DNA of 44,850 nucleotides from Salegentibacter lacus (GTDB taxonomy: Bacteria; Bacteroidota; Bacteroidia; Flavobacteriales; Flavobacteriaceae): contig NZ_JAIQZB010000025.1 in NCBI RefSeq assembly GCF_020164555.1, positions 1 to 44,850 on the forward strand, given 5' to 3'. A model generated the notes under the pieces. That model was not told where the DNA came from. It saw only the letters and a program-made list of their open reading frames with translations, and did no database searches. The position numbers and the translations under genes are program-made. Below, one piece after another: positions 33,199-41,656 of this stretch; within the stretch, counting starts at the first letter, position 1, and every line of letters begins with the position of its first letter.

Positions 33199-34355
33199 AG
33201 ATTCTAATGGTATCCATGTCTTCTATTCATTTTTTCCGGTGGGCAGAGCAATTGAAGGATTCAGGCCACGAAGTTTATTGGATTGACGTTTTTGATTCGA
33301 ACAATTATAATCCCAAAATTGGTTTTGTAGGACAAATTATTGGATGGCGAAATAAAATAAACTATCCTGGTAGATATTTGGTAAAAAAAAAGTTTCCAAG
33401 GCTTAATAACTTTGTAAACAAATTTAATCAAAGGAAATTAGCTGATATAGTTGATAAGAAAATTAAAGAAATAGAACCTGATGTAGTACATAGCTTTATT
33501 TTACAATCCGCAGTATTCCCTTTGCTCGGAGTTATGCAAAAAAAAACCGCAGTTAAATGGATTTTTTCTGCCTGGGGGAATGACTTGTTTTATGGGCAAC
33601 AACTTCAGAGACAATCTATTGAGATGAAATTAGCTTTGCCTTGTTTACATTTTATGTTTGCAGATTGTACAAGGGATTATTTTGTTGCTCGAAAGCACGG
33701 ATTTAAAGGGGAGTATTTAGGAACATATCCAACCGGAGGAGGGTATAGACTGCATAAATACCAGAAATCAACATATCCATTTGAATCCAAAAAATGTATT
33801 ATAATAAAAGGGTATCAGGACAACTTAGGAAGATGTAATACTGTTTTGGAAGCATTAGAAAAACTAAAGGCTGAACTTTTCAACTTTAAAATTATTGTAT
33901 TTGGTGCTAATGAGAAAGTTGAAAAATTTGCTAAAAAAAATGGAATTTATTTTTGGGATAATTTTGAACTTTATTTTCACATCCCCCATAAGGAAGTTTT
34001 GGAATTAATGGGGAAAAGTAAAATTTATATAGGGAATAATATTTCCGATGGGCTTCCCAATACATTACTTGAAGCCATAATTATGAAATGTTTTCCAATC
34101 CAATCAAATCCCGGTGGTGCGTCCTCAGAATTGATTGCGGACGGGTATAATGGTTTATTAATTGAAAATCCTGAAAGTTCTATAGAGATAAAAGACCTGG
34201 TAGTACGTGCCATAAAGGATGAAAATTTAATGAAAAATGCAATAGAACATAACTCTAAATATATTGTACCTAAATTGGAGAGGGAGTACATCAGGAAACA
34301 GGTTTTAGAAAAGTATAAGTTAATTGAAGATAAGATAAACCATAAAAATGATTAA
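33195..34355 (+). CDS. GT4-family glycosyltransferase
   Basis: GT-B enzyme of 386 residues. ILMVSMSSIHFFRWAEQLKD opens the acceptor domain; WIFSAWGNDLFYGQQLQ is typical of one GT4 subgroup. DGLPNTLLEAIIMKCFPIQ carries the donor motif with Asp as the first acidic residue, followed by NPGGASSELI. It starts inside the stop of the previous gene (ATGA) and overlaps the PP-loop gene by 8 bases, so the three are likely co-translated. Confidence 0.88.
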   Translation: MKILMVSMSSIHFFRWAEQLKDSGHEVYWIDVFDSNNYNPKIGFVGQIIGWRNKINYPGRYLVKKKFPRLNNFVNKFNQRKLADIVDKKIKEIEPDVVHSFILQSAVFPLLGVMQKKTAVKWIFSAWGNDLFYGQQLQRQSIEMKLALPCLHFMFADCTRDYFVARKHGFKGEYLGTYPTGGGYRLHKYQKSTYPFESKKCIIIKGYQDNLGRCNTVLEALEKLKAELFNFKIIVFGANEKVEKFAKKNGIYFWDNFELYFHIPHKEVLELMGKSKIYIGNNISDGLPNTLLEAIIMKCFPIQSNPGGASSELIADGYNGLLIENPESSIEIKDLVVRAIKDENLMKNAIEHNSKYIVPKLEREYIRKQVLEKYKLIEDKINHKND

Positions 34356-35514
34356 AATCTTTCCGCCAACAATTAAAGAGGGGAAAAAAGAATGCATCAT
34401 TGCTGCGGAATTTGAATTAGAGGGTCGGCGTGAGGAACTATGGTATAGGCTCCCAAATGAGTACAAACCTTATATAGTGACTGAACAGTTGGATGCATTT
34501 GTCATTGCGTTATTATTCTTAGGGTTAAAAACAGGTCAGGATATTAAATTGATGGCCCCTATAAGCTCCAGATTGTTTTATTCTATAAAACATTATATAA
34601 TAGATGCACTTTGTTTGGTAAATTCAGCTTACACAAAAATAAAAATTATACCAACTACTTTAAGTACTTTGGATTTTAATACCAGGGGAGTTGCAGGCAC
34701 AGGTCTTTCGTGTGGTATTGATTCTTTTGCCAGTTACTATGATCATTTGGATGATGAGAAACCCTATAAAATTGAGTATTTTACTTTTTTTAACGTGGGA
34801 TCTCATGGTGATTTTGGGGGTGAGAAAGCTAGGATGATTTTTAAAGATAGATTTGAAAATGTCCAGACTTTTGCGAGTGAGGTTGGAAGAGAGGTAATCA
34901 CCATTGATTCCAATTTGAGTGAAATTTTAGGAATGAAATTTCAAGAAACTTATAATTTAAGAACAATTTCCTGTGTATTGATTTTACAGAAACTGTTTAA
35001 AAATTATTATTATGCTTCGGGGACTAGGTTTGATCATTTTAGTTTTAATAAAGATGAAATAGCTGATTTGGATATGTTACTTATCCCAAACCTTAGTACA
35101 GAATCAACTTCAATTTTTGTTTCTGCTTTAAAATATTCCAGGATTGAAAGAACAGATTTGATCTCTAGGTATTCTGAAACTTATAAATATTTGGATGTAT
35201 GTACTCATCCTTTCGAAAAAAATAGATCATATTTAAACTGTTCAAAATGTTATAAATGTAAAAGGACAATGTTAACATTGGAAGCACTAGGAAAATTGGA
35301 TCTTTATTCGGGAGTTTTTGATGTTAAAAGATTTAGAAAAGAAAAATATGATTATATAGGTTGGCTCCTTTCAAAGGAAAAAAAATTGACCTTGGATAAA
35401 GAATTAATCATATTTCTATATTCAAGAAATATGATTAATTCTAAGGTTCACTTTTACACTATTAAAAATGCACTATTTAGACAAAAAATGATGTTGAAAA
35501 AAATATTCAGATAA
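34348..35514 (+). CDS. PP-loop ATPase-like protein with QueC-like cysteine cluster, function unknown
   Basis: I do not recognise this 388-residue protein as a named enzyme. TGLSCGIDSFASYY (118-131) looks like a PP-loop, SGGxDS, with the second residue changed to Cys (SCGIDS, 121-126). Cys285, Cys298, Cys301 and Cys304 (the last three in NCSKCYKCKR) form a C-x12-C-x2-C-x2-C cluster like the zinc site near the end of QueC. YYASGTRFDHFSF (221-233) might be a substrate loop. About 110 residues before the PP-loop have no visible relative. PP-loop enzymes adenylate a carboxylate or carbonyl for amide, nitrile or thio formation, so modification of a sugar acid or amide is possible. It is locked between two GT genes (8-base overlap, 2-base gap). 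Confidence concerns the fold. Confidence 0.6.
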   Translation: MIKIFPPTIKEGKKECIIAAEFELEGRREELWYRLPNEYKPYIVTEQLDAFVIALLFLGLKTGQDIKLMAPISSRLFYSIKHYIIDALCLVNSAYTKIKIIPTTLSTLDFNTRGVAGTGLSCGIDSFASYYDHLDDEKPYKIEYFTFFNVGSHGDFGGEKARMIFKDRFENVQTFASEVGREVITIDSNLSEILGMKFQETYNLRTISCVLILQKLFKNYYYASGTRFDHFSFNKDEIADLDMLLIPNLSTESTSIFVSALKYSRIERTDLISRYSETYKYLDVCTHPFEKNRSYLNCSKCYKCKRTMLTLEALGKLDLYSGVFDVKRFRKEKYDYIGWLLSKEKKLTLDKELIIFLYSRNMINSKVHFYTIKNALFRQKMMLKKIFR

Positions 35515-35516
35515 AT

Positions 35517-36593
35517 TTGTTATCTATAATTTATCCATACCGTAACCGGGATATAAGCCGGGTCAAAAAATCTTTAGATTCCTTGGTCGAACAAAGCTTC
35601 AGGGATTTCAAAGTATTTTTAGTGGATTACGGTTCTTCAGAATCCTTTGCTTCTAAAATAAAAGAATTATGCAAAAGCTATGATTTTGTAACCTATAATT
35701 ATTGTAATACCCAATATCAACCTTGGAATAAAAGCAGGGCCTTGAATTCGGTAATAAAAAGCCTTACTTCCGATTTTTGTTTTGTAGCCGATGTGGATAT
35801 GATCTTTCACCCCGATTTTGTTAAAAATGCCTTGAAACTTCAGCAGCCTGAAACAACAGTTTATTTTCAGGTTGGATTTTTAAGTCCTGATGAGGGAGTC
35901 GAAGGAAAGAAATATAATGAATTTACTAATTACCGAAAGAGTACCTCAGAGGCTACCGGGTTAAGTATGTTTCCGGTTAAGGTTTTACAAGAATTAAGAG
36001 GCTTCGATGAGTTTTATCATTTCTGGGGTGCCGAAGATACCGATATGCACATTCGTTTAAAAAAATCAGGTTACCCGGTTAAATATTATGATAAGGAAAT
36101 TTTAATGCTGCATCAGTGGCACCCGTCTTACAGAAGTAAAGAATCTAAAAAGCTGACTGAAGATCTTCAAATTAACGGTATCGTTCCATTAAATCATCAA
36201 CACCTTAAATTTGCAATCGAAAATAAGGTTAGGCAAACAAATATCAGGAAATGGGGAGAGATCATGTCCGAAACAGATAAGATCGAACTGGAAGGTGCAT
36301 CTGTGAATTTTAGAATTCAAACCGAAAAAAGACAGGTAGATGATTTTCTCTACGGTCAGTTACCTGGCATAAAGAATAAAATTTTAAAAGTAGTAATTGA
36401 ACCCGACCCGTTTCATAATTCTAAAAAATTTCTGATCAAAAAATTATTAAAAATGAAGTTACCTGTTTATTATAGTTTAAAGGAAGTAAATGATCTTGTG
36501 CTTTTACACCTTATATCTTTCTACCGGGATAAAGCTTATATCTATAAGGTTGAGAGTGTGAATAAGCAAATTATCCTTGCTATTAAATTATGA
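35517..36593 (+). CDS. GT2-family glycosyltransferase with GT7-like C-terminal motif
   Basis: GT-A enzyme of 358 residues. LSIIYPYRNRDISRVKKSL starts the fold, CFVADVDMIFHPDF contains the DVD metal site (92-94), and FWGAEDTDMHIRLKKSG (169-185) matches the WGxEDxD motif of galactosyltransferase/chondroitin-synthase type domains. About 120 residues after the catalytic core are of unknown use. The start is TTG, 2 bases after the PP-loop gene's stop; no ATG is near. It overlaps the next gene by 4 bases. Confidence 0.83.
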   Translation: MLSIIYPYRNRDISRVKKSLDSLVEQSFRDFKVFLVDYGSSESFASKIKELCKSYDFVTYNYCNTQYQPWNKSRALNSVIKSLTSDFCFVADVDMIFHPDFVKNALKLQQPETTVYFQVGFLSPDEGVEGKKYNEFTNYRKSTSEATGLSMFPVKVLQELRGFDEFYHFWGAEDTDMHIRLKKSGYPVKYYDKEILMLHQWHPSYRSKESKKLTEDLQINGIVPLNHQHLKFAIENKVRQTNIRKWGEIMSETDKIELEGASVNFRIQTEKRQVDDFLYGQLPGIKNKILKVVIEPDPFHNSKKFLIKKLLKMKLPVYYSLKEVNDLVLLHLISFYRDKAYIYKVESVNKQIILAIKL

Positions 36594-37216
36594 GAAAACA
36601 GGAGCAAATTTTAACTGAATATAAAGAGTTTTGTGCTGCAGAAGGCAACCAACATATCGCCAGTGAGTATGCTGTTATAAAGCTTCAGGACATAATAGAT
36701 AGTTTTGGCGTTGAAAATATTTTGGAAATAGGTTTAGGGATCGGAGCCATTGCCGGGAGTCTTCTTCCAGTTAATGAACACCTAAAATACGCCGGCACCG
36801 AAGATAATGAATTTTGTCTGGATGCCCTAAAGACGAATCTTGGTGAAAAGTATAGAAAAGTAGAGGTGTTTTCTGAACTTTCTGAAGTGCCTCAAATAAA
36901 ATTCGACCTGATCATAATCGACGGAAAAGACCCCGACCTCGCAAAAATCCAACAGTTGGTAACCCAGCATGGGATTATTGCCATAGAAGGGGACAGGATA
37001 CCGCAGCAGGAAATGCTAAGAAAGTATTTTCCCGGCCAAAAGTATGTGCACTCCATCAGTATCAAAAAAAATGCTGCTTATAGTCCGTTTCCACAGGGGC
37101 AATGGAAGGGAGGCTTGAAGATCATTTTTGTCAATCCCAATCTGCACCAGACAATTTGGTGGTTGAGGGAGAAAGTATTTACAAAATTAAAATATCTTTA
37201 TAGGAAATTGAGGTAG
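36590..37216 (+). CDS. Class I methyltransferase-like protein
   Basis: The 208-residue protein has a Rossmann methyltransferase core: VENILEIGLGIGAIAGSL (about 41-58) as motif I and FDLIIIDGKDPDLAKI (about 105-120) as the IDG motif seen in O-methyltransferases. The C-terminal 25 residues are basic and aromatic (TIWWLREKVFTKLKYLY) and could touch the membrane. It overlaps the previous GT gene by 4 bases. Acceptor unknown; activity is likely but not certain. Confidence 0.7.
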   Translation: MRKQEQILTEYKEFCAAEGNQHIASEYAVIKLQDIIDSFGVENILEIGLGIGAIAGSLLPVNEHLKYAGTEDNEFCLDALKTNLGEKYRKVEVFSELSEVPQIKFDLIIIDGKDPDLAKIQQLVTQHGIIAIEGDRIPQQEMLRKYFPGQKYVHSISIKKNAAYSPFPQGQWKGGLKIIFVNPNLHQTIWWLREKVFTKLKYLYRKLR

Positions 37217-37225
37217 GAACTAATG

Positions 37226-37269
37226 CCCCTCGGCCTCCCGTTGTGAAAACGGGACAAGCTCTAAAGGGG
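37226..37269. repeat. Nested inverted repeat upstream of neuB
   Basis: TCCCGTT (37236-37242) and AACGGGA (37248-37254) make a perfect 7-bp stem with loop GTGAA; outside it CCCCT (37226-37230) pairs with AGGGG (37265-37269). It lies in the 86-base gap between the methyltransferase gene and neuB. It has no T-run, so it may be a palindromic repeat or a leader structure. The GTG in the loop is an unlikely start codon. Confidence 0.55.
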
Positions 37270-37302
37270 AAGCTAAAAGAAAGTGTTTTAAAAATTAAAT
37301 CT

Positions 37303-38304
37303 ATGTTTATTATAGCGGAAATAGGACAGGCCCACGAGGGCAGCTTTGGATTGGCTTTGTCCTATATAGATGCCCTGGCGGAAACCGGAGTTGATGCCGT
37401 GAAATTCCAGCTCCATATAGCAGAGGCGGAGAGTAGTGAATATGAGCCTTTTCGGGTAAAGTTTAGCGAGCAGGACAAAACCCGTTTTGATTACTGGAAG
37501 CGGATGGAATTTAGCCTGGACCAGTGGAAACTTCTAAAACAAAGATGTAATGAAAAAGGGGTGGAGTTCCTGGCTTCTCCTTTTAGCAACGCTGCTGTGG
37601 ACCTTCTGGAGCAAATAGGAGTCAAGCGCTATAAAATAGGTTCTGGAGAAGTGAATAACTTTTTATTGCTGGAAAAAATAGCAAAGACCCGGAAGCCGGT
37701 AATTATTTCTTCCGGGATGAGTTCTTTTATGGAACTGGATAGAACGGTAGAGTTCCTGAAAGAGCGAAAAATTGAATTTTATATCCTTCAATGTACCACT
37801 GCCTATCCCACAAAGCCGGAAGATTATGGCTTGAATGTGATTAAGGAACTCAAAGATCGCTACAAAGTGCCGGTCGGCTATTCCGATCATTCGGCGAAAA
37901 TTGAAACCTGCATTGCAGCAACTGCAATGGGCGCTGATATCCTCGAGTTTCACGCAGTATTTGACCGCCGCAGCTTCGGCCCGGATGCATCTTCTTCTTT
38001 GGAGATCGATGAGATCAAAAACCTGGTGCAGGCGGTAAAAAACATTCATTCCTCCCTGCAGCAGCCCGCTGATAAAGCTGATAATTCCCGTTTTAGTGAC
38101 CTAAAAAATATCTTTGAAAAATCCCTGGCAGTGAATAAAGATTTACCTGCGGGTCACATACTTTCTTTTGACGATCTTGAAGCCAAGAAGCCGAAAGCTG
38201 AAGGAATTGATGCCAAGGACTATCAGGAGGTGATAGGCAAAAAGCTCTTAAAAAGTTGTTCTCGATGGGAATTTCTTGTGAATGATAGCATAATCCGCTC
38301 TTAA
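37303..38304 (+). CDS. neuB: N-acetylneuraminate/nonulosonate synthase
   Basis: NeuB-family enzymes condense phosphoenolpyruvate with ManNAc (NeuB) or a diacetamido hexose (LegI/PseI) to give a nonulosonic acid. FIIAEIGQAHEGSFGLALSY (2-21) is the family start; VDAVKFQ (30-36), YKIGSGEVNN, SSGMSSFMEL, LQCTTAYPT and GYSDHS follow in order, covering the metal and substrate sites of the barrel. The last 65 residues are the SAF (antifreeze-like) lid. I start at ATG 37303 (333 residues) because it is two residues before the conserved strand; an upstream GTG at 37243 lies in a hairpin loop. Its partners neuC and neuA are 33 kb away on the opposite strand. Confidence 0.92.
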   Translation: MFIIAEIGQAHEGSFGLALSYIDALAETGVDAVKFQLHIAEAESSEYEPFRVKFSEQDKTRFDYWKRMEFSLDQWKLLKQRCNEKGVEFLASPFSNAAVDLLEQIGVKRYKIGSGEVNNFLLLEKIAKTRKPVIISSGMSSFMELDRTVEFLKERKIEFYILQCTTAYPTKPEDYGLNVIKELKDRYKVPVGYSDHSAKIETCIAATAMGADILEFHAVFDRRSFGPDASSSLEIDEIKNLVQAVKNIHSSLQQPADKADNSRFSDLKNIFEKSLAVNKDLPAGHILSFDDLEAKKPKAEGIDAKDYQEVIGKKLLKSCSRWEFLVNDSIIRS

Positions 38305-38307
38305 AAA

Positions 38308-39075
38308 ATGAATGAACTAAAGAAAATAGCACATGGAATTATCTCCCTTGTTGATCATTGGGAAAAATGGAAATGGGGAGGGCTTCTTCTTTTAAGGAAG
38401 AGGCTGTTATATCCTAACAAAATAATAGAGATCAAACTTAGAGAGTTAAAACAGCCGGTTTACCTCAGGAATAGTACTTCCGATATCACGGTCTTTTATC
38501 AGGTGTTTTTCCAAAATAGTTATAATTTCAACTACTCTTCTCCTGTTGATGTTATTATTGATTGTGGTGCAAACATTGGTTTATCAAGCATTTTCTATGC
38601 CCATCACTTTCCAAATGCTATGATCATAGCAGTGGAACCGGAAAGAAATAATTTTAAAATGTTGGAAAAAAATTGCAGGCCCTTCAAGAATATTATTCCC
38701 GTTAGAGCAGGTGTTTGGAATATGAATACTAATTTACGTTTGGTTAATAAAACCGATCAACCCTGGGGTATGCAGGTTGAGGAAACGACAGATCAAAAAT
38801 CTGATATTGAGGCGCTCTCCATTCCATATTTATTTCAAAAGTATAACTTAAAAAAGATCGATATTTTAAAGGTCGACATAGAAGGTTCCGAAAAGGAATT
38901 ATTTGAAACCGGTACTGATGATTGGCTTCCATATACTAGAATACTTTGTATTGAATTACATGATCATTTAAGAAAAGGAGCGTCCCAGTCTTTCTTTAAA
39001 GCACTTAGAAAATATGAATATAGCATGTTAAAGAGAAAGGAAAATCTGATTTTTTTTTTAAATCATAAAGTGTAA
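38308..39075 (+). CDS. FkbM-family methyltransferase
   Basis: A 255-residue SAM-dependent methyltransferase. VIIDCGANIGLSSIFYAHHF (about 80-99) is motif I and KIDILKVDIEGSEKELF (about 183-199) is the DIEG motif; IAVEPERNNFKMLEKN fits the ribose-binding acidic loop. It starts 3 bases after neuB and shares a base with the next gene (TAATG). It is the third FkbM domain in the window. It may methylate the nonulosonate or a neighbouring sugar, judging only from position. Confidence 0.87.
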   Translation: MNELKKIAHGIISLVDHWEKWKWGGLLLLRKRLLYPNKIIEIKLRELKQPVYLRNSTSDITVFYQVFFQNSYNFNYSSPVDVIIDCGANIGLSSIFYAHHFPNAMIIAVEPERNNFKMLEKNCRPFKNIIPVRAGVWNMNTNLRLVNKTDQPWGMQVEETTDQKSDIEALSIPYLFQKYNLKKIDILKVDIEGSEKELFETGTDDWLPYTRILCIELHDHLRKGASQSFFKALRKYEYSMLKRKENLIFFLNHKV

Positions 39076-40091
39076 TGAAAAAAAAAGTCACACTTTATTT
39101 TAACTCAGGCTTACTTCACTTTACTCAGTTAATAACCGGCCTGGAGTACTTAAGGGATCAGGGAGAAATTGATCTTAAATATATTATAGAAGATCATATT
39201 TATCCAGTGGATATTTTCAAAATTAGGTACAGTAATAAAATAATTTTCTTTGATATGGCTGATAGTTGTATTATAAAAGATTCCTTATATGAAGAATCTG
39301 ATTTTTATTTTAAGCGAATGCTTTTGAAAAAAGATTTCTGGGAAAAAAGTAAGTTGCGTCCGTACGGGCTTAATTATCAAGTCTATTATAAAAATAAATT
39401 TTTGAAGTATTTATTCATAAAGAATAAAAGATTGCTCAAATATTCACTTAGGTTTTCACCAATTGCTTCATCTGTTTTAAATATCAAAGATTGTATAATA
39501 AACAATGAACTTTCTAAAATGCAGTCTGTTCCTTCCACTAGGATACAGATTTTGTTTCGAAGTAGGTTATGGAACCCCGATAATAATGAATTGCACTGGA
39601 AGAAAGAAGAACGTAAAGTTCTTAACGAGGAGCGTATAAGGTTGAATAGGATCCTAAAAAAACATTACGGCAGTAATTTTAAGGGGGGAATTCAAAAAGA
39701 TCAATTTTCAGTTCATCAATGTAAGGATTTACTTCTTCGAAAACAGGAATACCATAAAAGGAATTACTTAAAAATTCTTAAAAGCTCAAGTATCGGAATT
39801 GTTAACCCGGGCCTGGAAGGAAGTATTAGCTGGAAATTTGGAGAGTATATTTCTCATAGCCTGGCTATTATTTCGACACCAATAGAAGAGTTTGAATTAT
39901 TGGGACCATTACAAGAGGAGGAGCATTATCTTACTTACAATTCACCTGAAGAATGTCTGGAAAAAACAGAAAGATTGTATTCAAATAACAATCTGAGAAG
40001 GTCCATTCAGCAGGCAAATCGGGAATATTATCAGAACTGGTTGCATCCAGGAGTGAAAATGAGAAAAATATTAGAACTTATAGACAGTTAA
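39075..40091 (+). CDS. GT-B-like putative glycosyltransferase, paralogue of 16466-17440
   Basis: A 338-residue protein without membrane segments, sharing its pattern of conserved blocks with the first gene of the plus-strand run (see that entry). Its own blocks include IIFFDMADS (about 54-62), RIQILFRSRLW, FKGGIQKDQFSVHQC, and IGIVNPGLEGSISWKFGEY, followed by about 80 residues that look like the end of a GT-B donor domain with LHPGVKMRKILELI at the tail. TAATG overlaps occur on both sides, so it is co-translated with the FkbM gene and the next GT. Confidence 0.62.
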   Translation: MKKKVTLYFNSGLLHFTQLITGLEYLRDQGEIDLKYIIEDHIYPVDIFKIRYSNKIIFFDMADSCIIKDSLYEESDFYFKRMLLKKDFWEKSKLRPYGLNYQVYYKNKFLKYLFIKNKRLLKYSLRFSPIASSVLNIKDCIINNELSKMQSVPSTRIQILFRSRLWNPDNNELHWKKEERKVLNEERIRLNRILKKHYGSNFKGGIQKDQFSVHQCKDLLLRKQEYHKRNYLKILKSSSIGIVNPGLEGSISWKFGEYISHSLAIISTPIEEFELLGPLQEEEHYLTYNSPEECLEKTERLYSNNNLRRSIQQANREYYQNWLHPGVKMRKILELIDS

Positions 40092-41656
40092 TGATCCTAC
40101 TAATTCATCAGAGAGCCTCATTTATTATGCGGATAGAAAAGAATGGAGAGCAAGTTGCAGTTTCTAAAGATCCATGCGAGGCTTTATGGCAGCTTGCAGA
40201 AGCATTTCCGGAAGAACTACTCGTGTGGATTGAAAAAGATCTTTCTTATTTTCTTAGAAAAGAGAAATTGAAGGATTGTTTTGACCATGATCTTTTAATG
40301 TCATCTTATGCTGTAAAGACTAAATTTTTGTCGGGGAAAATTGGATATGTGGATCAGCTGCCATTCATAAATGTAAAATGTGGCGTAAAATATCCTACCT
40401 GGAGAATGAGCAGCGATGTAGGGGGGATTAAAGGACAAACTCTTCTGAAATTCCGGGATATGTTTAAGCATATATCAGATTTCGACTATCTGCTTAATTC
40501 GGTTGCTAAACTGGGGCAGCAAAACGGTTTGTTCTGCTATTCAGATCCGCAGATGATAGATACTGTGCGGGATAAGGAGCTAATGCCCTCAGCCGGAAAC
40601 AAGGAATTATTCTCTTTTGTTTTTCAGCATTATAAAAGCATCCGCCTTTGGTTGCTCTTCTGGTGTTTTGTGAGATATGAAAAAGCCTTTCCTATAGGAG
40701 CCCTGATTACGGCTCTTTTTCAAGAAAAATATTTTAAAAAGGATATAGACCTGTCCAGAATAGAATTAAAATCGAATAGAGCCGGAGAACCAGTGCCTTC
40801 CATCGATGTGATCATTCCCACGCTGGGACGGAAGCAGTATCTGCTGCAAGTGCTGGAAGATCTGAAAATTCAGAGCCTGTTGCCTAAAAAAGTGATAATT
40901 CTAGAACAGGATCCTGCTCCCGGATCCCAAAGCGAACTCCCCGAATTACAAACGCAATTCTGGCCCTTTGAGATTGTACATCATTTTACCCACCAAACCG
41001 GGGCCTGTAACGCAAGAAATGTCGCTTTGAAAGAAGTAGATGCTGAATGGGTTTTTTTTGCCGATGATGATATAAGACTTGAAGAAGATTTGCTGCAAAA
41101 AAGCCTGGAAGAATTAAAGAGACTGGGGGCTGATTGCCTGAATATTAATTGTAAGCAGGAAAGAGAAAAGACCATTTTTCATAAGATAAAACAATGGGGT
41201 AGTTTTGGGTCAGGAACCAGTATAGTAAATGCAGACTTTTGTAGATCTTTAAGCTTTGATGAAATCTTTGAATATGGCTTTGGCGAAGACCAGGATTACG
41301 GCATGCAGCTTCGCGATGCAGGTTGTGATATAATCTATCATCCTAAAATAGAAATTTTGCATCTAAAGGCTCCGCGGGGTGGTTTTAGGGAATTAAGCCA
41401 GCCACCATGGGAGAAAGATAAACCAAAACCTTCCCCCACCTTAATGGTATATGTAAAAAAATATTACACACCGGAACAACAGAAAGGCTATAAAACCGAG
41501 CTCTTCCTACGTTATTACTCCAGTCAGGAAATAAAGAATCCTTCTAAATATTTGAAACGGATGGAAGAAGGCTGGAGGAGGAGTGAGGAATGGGCAGACA
41601 GATTAATGACGTCCTCTTCAAAGTCCACCAGAGAAAAGTTTATAAATGAAGTTTAA
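40091..41656 (+). CDS. GT2-family glycosyltransferase with unrecognised N-terminal domain
   Basis: The 521-residue protein has a GT2 domain only from about residue 237 on: PSIDVIIPTLGRKQYLLQVL, HQTGACNARNVALKEV, VFFADDDIRLEEDLL with the metal site near 322, and EYGFGEDQDYGMQLRDAG with the ED catalytic segment. The first 235 residues do not match any domain I know. They contain ALWQLAEAFPEELLVWIEKD and YVDQLPFINVKCGVKYPTWR and have no signal or membrane helix. This part might choose the acceptor or be a partner-binding domain. It overlaps the next gene by 11 bases. Confidence 0.85.
   Translation: MILLIHQRASFIMRIEKNGEQVAVSKDPCEALWQLAEAFPEELLVWIEKDLSYFLRKEKLKDCFDHDLLMSSYAVKTKFLSGKIGYVDQLPFINVKCGVKYPTWRMSSDVGGIKGQTLLKFRDMFKHISDFDYLLNSVAKLGQQNGLFCYSDPQMIDTVRDKELMPSAGNKELFSFVFQHYKSIRLWLLFWCFVRYEKAFPIGALITALFQEKYFKKDIDLSRIELKSNRAGEPVPSIDVIIPTLGRKQYLLQVLEDLKIQSLLPKKVIILEQDPAPGSQSELPELQTQFWPFEIVHHFTHQTGACNARNVALKEVDAEWVFFADDDIRLEEDLLQKSLEELKRLGADCLNINCKQEREKTIFHKIKQWGSFGSGTSIVNADFCRSLSFDEIFEYGFGEDQDYGMQLRDAGCDIIYHPKIEILHLKAPRGGFRELSQPPWEKDKPKPSPTLMVYVKKYYTPEQQKGYKTELFLRYYSSQEIKNPSKYLKRMEEGWRRSEEWADRLMTSSSKSTREKFINEV

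Noticed and set aside
37243-37302. GTG start that would extend NeuB by 20 residues
   Set aside because: The GTG lies in the loop of a hairpin, and NeuB family proteins start just before FIIAEIG, which the ATG at 37303 provides.
37663-38049. 128-codon open frame antisense to neuB
   Set aside because: Lies entirely within the well-supported neuB reading frame, and its Cys/His/Phe-rich product looks like a shadow translation.
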